64,000 nucleotides of DNA, from positions 3,472,001-3,536,000 of the forward strand of contig NZ_CP009571.1 in NCBI RefSeq assembly GCF_000764535.1. Reading direction: 5' to 3'. The stretch is from Sphingomonas taxi. GTDB lineage: Bacteria > Pseudomonadota > Alphaproteobacteria > Sphingomonadales > Sphingomonadaceae. The position numbers and the translations under genes are program-made. Below are positions 59,728-64,000 of the stretch, in pieces; position 1 is the first letter of the stretch; each line of letters opens with the position of its first letter. The notes under the pieces were generated by a model. It worked only from the letters and a program-made list of their open reading frames with translations. It made no database searches and had not been told where the DNA came from.

Positions 59728-60446
59728 GCCTCCTCCATCAACGGGCCGTAGAGGATCAATGCCGGTGCCTCCGACACGGTCGCGCGCAGGCGGTCGGCGA
59801 GCGCGGCGACGGTGGTGCGGGTCAGCCGCTGGTCGGGGTGGCCGACATTCTCGGCGAACAGCGCCGGCGTATGGGGTGGCAGACCGTGCGCGACGAGATC
59901 GTCGGCGAGCGCCGGAAAGGTGCGTTTGGGCATGAAGACGACGGTGGTCGCGTCGGGATCGGCGAGCGCCGCCATGTTGCGCGCCTGCGGCAGCGTGCCG
60001 GTGACGTCGTGGCCGGTGACGAACTGGACGCGCCGTGCCGACAGCCGCCGGGTCAGCGGGATCGCCGCCGCCGCCGCCGCGGCGCTCGCCGAGCTGATGC
60101 CGGGGACGATCTCGAAGCCGATCCCCGCGTCGCGCAGCGCGACGATCTCTTCCTCGAGCCGGCCGAAGATGGCGGGATCGCCCGATTTGAGGCGGACGAC
60201 GCGCGCGCCGGTCGCCGCATGCGCGACGAGCAAGGCCGAGACGTGGCTTTGGCTCGGCGAGGGGCGGCCGGCGCGCTTGCCAACCGCGACCAGATCGGCG
60301 TCGGCGCGGACGTGACGCAGCACCGGCCCGGCTGACAGATCGTCGAACAGCACGATGTCCGCGGCGCGCAGCCGGTCGACCGCTTTCAGCGTCAGCAACT
60401 CGGGGTCGCCCGGTCCCGAGCCGACGAAGGAGACGAAGCCGCTCAT
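59724..60446 (-). CDS. cobA: Uroporphyrinogen-III C-methyltransferase (CobA)
   Basis: Makes precorrin-2 from uroporphyrinogen III with two SAM. It is 240 residues: VSFVGSGPGDPELLTLKAVD, DIVLFDDLSAGPVL, VVRLKSGDPAIFGRLEEE, EIVPGISSASAAAAAAAIPL and PHTPALFAENVGHPDQ. A stand-alone enzyme without the siroheme synthase domains. Overlaps cobB and cobF by 4 bp. Confidence 0.93.
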   Translation of the reverse strand: MSGFVSFVGSGPGDPELLTLKAVDRLRAADIVLFDDLSAGPVLRHVRADADLVAVGKRAGRPSPSQSHVSALLVAHAATGARVVRLKSGDPAIFGRLEEEIVALRDAGIGFEIVPGISSASAAAAAAAIPLTRRLSARRVQFVTGHDVTGTLPQARNMAALADPDATTVVFMPKRTFPALADDLVAHGLPPHTPALFAENVGHPDQRLTRTTVAALADRLRATVSEAPALILYGPLMEEA

Positions 60447-61762
60447 CCCACCGCCGCGATCAGGTGGAAGAAGGTGCCCGACACGCGGCGCCGGTACGAA
60501 CCGGTGTCGGCGAGCTCGGTCCCCTCTGCATCGATGACCCGCGCCAGCGCGGCGTCGGGCTGGTCGAGGATCGTCGAATAATGGAATTCGTGCCCGGCAA
60601 GCGTCGTCCCCGCCGGCAGCGCGGCGAGCGGCGCGTGCAGCGCGGCGCGACGATAGCCGAGGTGCATCCGCCGCCGTTCGTAGCTGGTGACGAGGCCGAG
60701 CAGCCCGGCCATGCGGTGGCGCACGCCGGCGGCATCGATCAGCCCCTCGCCGAGCGCCATATAGCCGCCGCACTCGCCGTGGACCGGCCGCGTTTCGGCA
60801 TGGAGGTGGAGCGCGGCCCGGAACCGCTCCGCCGCGGCGAGGCGGCCGGCGTGGAGTTCGGGATAGCCGCCGGGCAGCCAGACCAGATCGGCGGCGGCGT
60901 CCGGCGCCTCGTCGGCGAGCGGCGAGAAGGGCAGGATTTCGGCACCGGCGGCGCGCCAGCCGTCGAGCAGATGCGGATAGGTGAAGGAGAAGGCCGCGTC
61001 GCGGGCCAGCGCGATGCGTTGCGCGGGCGGCACCAGCGGCGTCGATGGGACCGGCAGGCGCGTGTCGGCGCCGGCGGCGGCATGGAGCGCGTCGAGATCG
61101 ACGTGCTCCGCCAGGAAGGCGGCATAGGCAGCGATGCGCGCGTCGAGATCGAGATGTTCGGCGGCCTGTACCAGGCCGAGGTGGCGTTCGGGCAATTGCA
61201 GGTCGGCGCGACGCGGCAGGCTGCCGAAGACGCGGAGGCCGATCGCCGCCATCCCGACCCGCGCGAGCCGTTCGTGGCGCGGGCTGGCGACGCGGTTGAG
61301 GATGACCCCGGCGATCCGCACCGCGGGATCGAAGCGCGCGAAGCCCAAGGCGGTGGCGGCGGCGGATTGCGCCTGACCCGATATGTCGAGCACCAGCACC
61401 ACCGGCCAGCCCATCCGTGCGGCGATGTCGGCGCTCGCGCCATTGCCGGTCGCGCCGGCGCGCGCGACGCCGTCGAACAGCCCCATCGATCCCTCGGCGA
61501 GCACCAGATCGGCATCACCGGCGCGGTCGGCCAGCCCGTCGAGCATCGCCGCCGGCATCGCCCAGCTGTCGAGGTTGAACGACGGGCGCCCGCTCGCGGC
61601 GCGGTGGAAGGCGGGATCGATATAATCGGGGCCGCTCTTGAACGGCTGCACGGTCAGCCCGGCGTCGGTGAAGGCGCGGAGGAGGCCGAGCATCACCGTC
61701 GTCTTGCCGGCGCCCGAGGCGGGCGCGGCGATCATCAGGCCCGGAATGGAGCGGGGCGTCAT
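60443..61762 (-). CDS. cobB: Cobyrinate a,c-diamide synthase (CobB)
   Basis: ATP- and glutamine-dependent amidotransferase of 439 residues. Walker-type P-loop in [19 protein letters not shown], substrate motif [12 protein letters not shown] and [13 protein letters not shown], then a C-terminal class I glutaminase-like domain with the cysteine in [14 protein letters not shown] and histidine in [11 protein letters not shown] 61762 overlaps cobM by 4 bp. Confidence 0.93.
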   Translation of the reverse strand: MTPRSIPGLMIAAPASGAGKTTVMLGLLRAFTDAGLTVQPFKSGPDYIDPAFHRAASGRPSFNLDSWAMPAAMLDGLADRAGDADLVLAEGSMGLFDGVARAGATGNGASADIAARMGWPVVLVLDISGQAQSAAATALGFARFDPAVRIAGVILNRVASPRHERLARVGMAAIGLRVFGSLPRRADLQLPERHLGLVQAAEHLDLDARIAAYAAFLAEHVDLDALHAAAGADTRLPVPSTPLVPPAQRIALARDAAFSFTYPHLLDGWRAAGAEILPFSPLADEAPDAAADLVWLPGGYPELHAGRLAAAERFRAALHLHAETRPVHGECGGYMALGEGLIDAAGVRHRMAGLLGLVTSYERRRMHLGYRRAALHAPLAALPAGTTLAGHEFHYSTILDQPDAALARVIDAEGTELADTGSYRRRVSGTFFHLIAAVG

Positions 61763-62547
61763 GCCGCATCGCCTCGGGCGAAGCGCGAGCCCGCCGATTG
61801 CGGGCGGAAGCGGCGATCGTAACCGGGCGCGTAGAGGCTGCTGTCGCCGAACCCCTCGGCGGCGAGGACGCGGCCGACGAGGATCAGCGCGGTGCGCTCG
61901 GGGCCGCCCTCCGCCGCCGCGACGATCGTGGCGAGCGTGGCGCGGACGATGCGCTCGTCGGGCCAGCTCGCCCGCCAGACGATCGCCGCCGGACAGTCCG
62001 CGCCATAATGGTCCGCGAGTTCGGCGGCGATCTCGGCGAGGCGGTGGATCGACAGATGGATGGCGAGCGTCGCGCCGGTCGCGCCGAAGGCCGCGAGCGT
62101 CTCCGCCGCCGGCATCGCGCTGGCGCGACCGGAGGTGCGGGTCAGCACCACCGATTGGGCGAGGCCGGGCAGCGTCAGTTCGGCCTCCAGCGCCGCCGCG
62201 GCGGCGGCGAAGGCGGGCACGCCGGGGGTGATCGTGACCGGGATGTCCAATGCGCGCAGCCGGCGGAGCTGTTCGCCCATCGCCGACCAGATCGACAGAT
62301 CGCCCGAATGGAGGCGGGCGACGTCCTGACCCGCCTCGTGCGCCGCGACGATCGCGGCAACGATCTCGTCGAGCGACAGCGACGCGGTGTTCACGATCTG
62401 CGCGCCGGGCGGGCAATGGTCGAGCAGCGCGGCGGGCACCAGCGATCCGGCGTAGAGGCAGACCGGCGAGGCGGCGATGCGGTCGCGGCCGCGCAGCGTC
62501 AGCAGATCGGGTGCGCCGGGGCCGGCGCCGATGAAATGGACGGTCAT
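61759..62547 (-). CDS. cobM: Precorrin-4 C11-methyltransferase (CobM)
   Basis: SAM-dependent methyltransferase of 262 residues. [57 protein letters not shown] and [20 protein letters not shown] are CobM signatures. The last 25 residues ([19 protein letters not shown]) are a basic tail. Overlaps cobE and cobB by 4 bp. Confidence 0.92.
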   Translation of the reverse strand: MTVHFIGAGPGAPDLLTLRGRDRIAASPVCLYAGSLVPAALLDHCPPGAQIVNTASLSLDEIVAAIVAAHEAGQDVARLHSGDLSIWSAMGEQLRRLRALDIPVTITPGVPAFAAAAAALEAELTLPGLAQSVVLTRTSGRASAMPAAETLAAFGATGATLAIHLSIHRLAEIAAELADHYGADCPAAIVWRASWPDERIVRATLATIVAAAEGGPERTALILVGRVLAAEGFGDSSLYAPGYDRRFRPQSAGSRFARGDAA

Positions 62548-62912
62548 GCGGGAATATCCTGTGAGATGGCGAGCGCGCAGGTCGCCATTCGATCCGGCGA
62601 GATGCGGCGGGATGTGAGCAGCCGCGCACCGCGACCGGCGGCGGCGAGCGCGGCGGCCTCGGCGACGCTGCCGGTGCCGCGCGCGGCGAGGCTGGCGCGC
62701 GAGCGGGTCGGCGTAACGATGGCGGCGAGCGCATTGGTGGCGATGCCGACCAGCGGCAGATCGAGCGCGTCGGCCAGCGGCCGGGCGATCGCGAGCCGGT
62801 CGGCAGGGATGGCGAGCATCGTCGCGACATGGTCTTCGCTCGCGACGACGAGCGCGGCGTGCAGCGATGCGGCGGTGGCGCCGGCGCGGCACCCGAAACC
62901 CGCGACGATCAT
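62544..62912 (-). CDS. cobE: Cobalamin biosynthesis protein CobE (CbiG C-terminal-like)
   Basis: Encodes 122 residues with [17 protein letters not shown] at the start and [17 protein letters not shown] in the centre, matching the short CobE/CbiG-C family. Its precise role in the aerobic pathway is unclear. Between cobL and cobM with 4-bp overlaps on each side. Confidence 0.85.
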   Translation of the reverse strand: MIVAGFGCRAGATAASLHAALVVASEDHVATMLAIPADRLAIARPLADALDLPLVGIATNALAAIVTPTRSRASLAARGTGSVAEAAALAAAGRGARLLTSRRISPDRMATCALAISQDIPA

Positions 62913-64000
62913 AGCGTCACGCTCCACTGGACCAGCGGATAGCTCGACCGCCAGCCGCGGCGGCTGCCGAGCGGCACCGCTTCGGCGAGTTCGATGCGCA
63001 GCAATTGCCCGCCGCGCCGCGCCTGCCAGCCGGCGAGCAGGGCTTCGGATTCGAGCGTCACCGCATTGGCGACCAGCCGTGTGCCGGCGGGCAGGTCGGC
63101 GCACAGCCGGGCGAGCAGCGCCTCGCCGAGTCCGCCGCCGACGAACACCGCATCCGGCGGCGACCGGCCAGCGAGCACCGCGGGGGCGTCGCCCTCGACG
63201 ACGTCGAGCCGGTCGACGCCAAGCGCGGCGGCGTTGGCGCGCGCGCGGGCGGCGCGGACGGGATCGCGCTCGAAGCCGATCGCCCGGGTCGAGGGGCAGG
63301 CAAGCAGCCATTCGATCGCGATCGATCCCGATCCGCTGCCGATGTCCCACAGCGTCTCGCCGGGACGCGGCGCGAGCGCCGAGAGCGTCAGCGCGCGCGC
63401 CGGGCGCTTGGTGATCTGGCCGTCATGCGCGAACCAGTCGTCGGCGAGGCCGGCGGTGCAAGGCAGGACTGCGCCGTCGCCGGCGAAGGCGATGCCCACC
63501 GCGACGGGATGCGCGATGTCGTCCAGCGCGAGATCCACCGCGGCGGCGTGGCGGATGCGTTCGCGTGGACCGCCGAGCGCTTCGAGGACGGCGATCCGCG
63601 ATGCGCCGAAGCCGTGGTGGGTCACATAGCGCGCGGCGGCCAGCGCCGCCTCGCCGTCGCGGACCAGCACGATCGCGCGGGCACCCGGCGCCAGATGCGG
63701 GCGCAGCCGCGTCGGCGGCGCGGCGTGGAGGCCGAGGCAGGCAGTCTCCTCCAGCCGCCAGCCGAGCCGCGCCGCGGCGAGCGCGAAGGTCGAGGGGGCG
63801 GGATGGGCAACCCATTCGCCGGGCGCAAGATGGCGGGCGAGCGTGCCGCCCGCGCCGAACCAGAACGGATCGCCCGACGCCAGCATCACCACGCGCTGCC
63901 CGCGCCGCGCGAGCAATGGCGCGATCCCCGCCTCGAACGGCACCGGCCATGGTTCGACCGGGCAGGCGAGCGGCGGCAGCAGCGCGAGATGACGGCGCGC
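62909..64000 (-). CDS. cobL: Precorrin-6Y methyltransferase/decarboxylase CobL, 5' end cut by window edge
   Basis: Bifunctional enzyme that methylates C5 and C15 and decarboxylates precorrin-6Y. The frame is open to the right edge (residues [16 protein letters not shown] upstream of [11 protein letters not shown]), so the first ~50 residues lie outside; an internal GTG at 63943 is not the real start. The N-terminal methyltransferase part has [15 protein letters not shown] and [16 protein letters not shown]; the C-terminal CbiT-like part has [19 protein letters not shown] and [16 protein letters not shown]. First visible gene of the cob run. Confidence 0.93.
   Translation of the reverse strand, partial: ARRHLALLPPLACPVEPWPVPFEAGIAPLLARRGQRVVMLASGDPFWFGAGGTLARHLAPGEWVAHPAPSTFALAAARLGWRLEETACLGLHAAPPTRLRPHLAPGARAIVLVRDGEAALAAARYVTHHGFGASRIAVLEALGGPRERIRHAAAVDLALDDIAHPVAVGIAFAGDGAVLPCTAGLADDWFAHDGQITKRPARALTLSALAPRPGETLWDIGSGSGSIAIEWLLACPSTRAIGFERDPVRAARARANAAALGVDRLDVVEGDAPAVLAGRSPPDAVFVGGGLGEALLARLCADLPAGTRLVANAVTLESEALLAGWQARRGGQLLRIELAEAVPLGSRRGWRSSYPLVQWSVTL

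Overview
The window reads as high-GC chromosomal DNA from an alphaproteobacterium of the Sphingomonas type. This rests on several TonB-dependent receptors of the Xanthomonas/Caulobacter kind, SapC-cupin-halogenase cassettes, small proteins that look sphingomonad-like, and an aerobic (cob) cobalamin pathway. No rRNA, tRNA, CRISPR array, transposase or phage gene was recognised. The first gene (a receptor) is cut by the left edge and the last (cobL) by the right edge.

Layout. 1-5.0 kb: a TonB receptor divergent from a sulfatase and its formylglycine-generating enzyme; all three carry export signals. 5.1-11.4 kb: a phosphotransfer cluster made of a CHASE3-like hybrid kinase with an HPt domain, a single-domain response regulator, and a hybrid kinase whose first ~46 residues look like a ParD-type ribbon-helix-helix domain. 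12.0-19.0 kb: a czcCBA heavy-metal efflux operon with a His-rich periplasmic protein, controlled from a MerR-type operator by a divergent DUF3147-merR pair.

19.0-27.7 kb (locus A): LacI regulator, DUF6445 putative oxygenase, TonB receptor, then sapC, a JmjC/cupin-like oxygenase and a tryptophan-halogenase-family flavoenzyme with overlapping ends. 27.9-34 kb: zinc alcohol dehydrogenase, CPA1 Na+/H+ antiporter, several very small genes and a 1.2-kb stretch without a convincing gene. 34.1-47.5 kb (locus B): a Tat-type GH3 glycosidase; then on the minus strand a second TonB receptor, sapC, cupin-like and halogenase cassette that ends in its own lacI; then a second GH3 and an MFS transporter. Two identical 12-bp palindrome-like operators lie between the receptor and the second GH3.

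47.6-55.5 kb: small exported proteins, a polytopic membrane protein, and a chaperone-usher pilus operon with two subunit-like proteins. 55.8-64 kb: a small gene, a long palindromic repeat, a cobalamin riboswitch driving cbtB-cbtA-DUF1636, a CobC-like phosphatase lacking the usual catalytic histidine, and bluB-cobF-cobA-cobB-cobM-cobE-cobL linked by 4-bp overlaps.

The most interesting system is the duplicated sapC / cupin-like oxygenase / halogenase cassette. It is tied each time to a large TonB receptor and a LacI repressor, and once to glycosidases. Gene order and translational coupling suggest the three proteins work together, probably on something linked to glycan or aromatic-glycoside uptake; their joint reaction cannot be read from the sequence. 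The ParD-like kinase fusion is the second most unusual feature.
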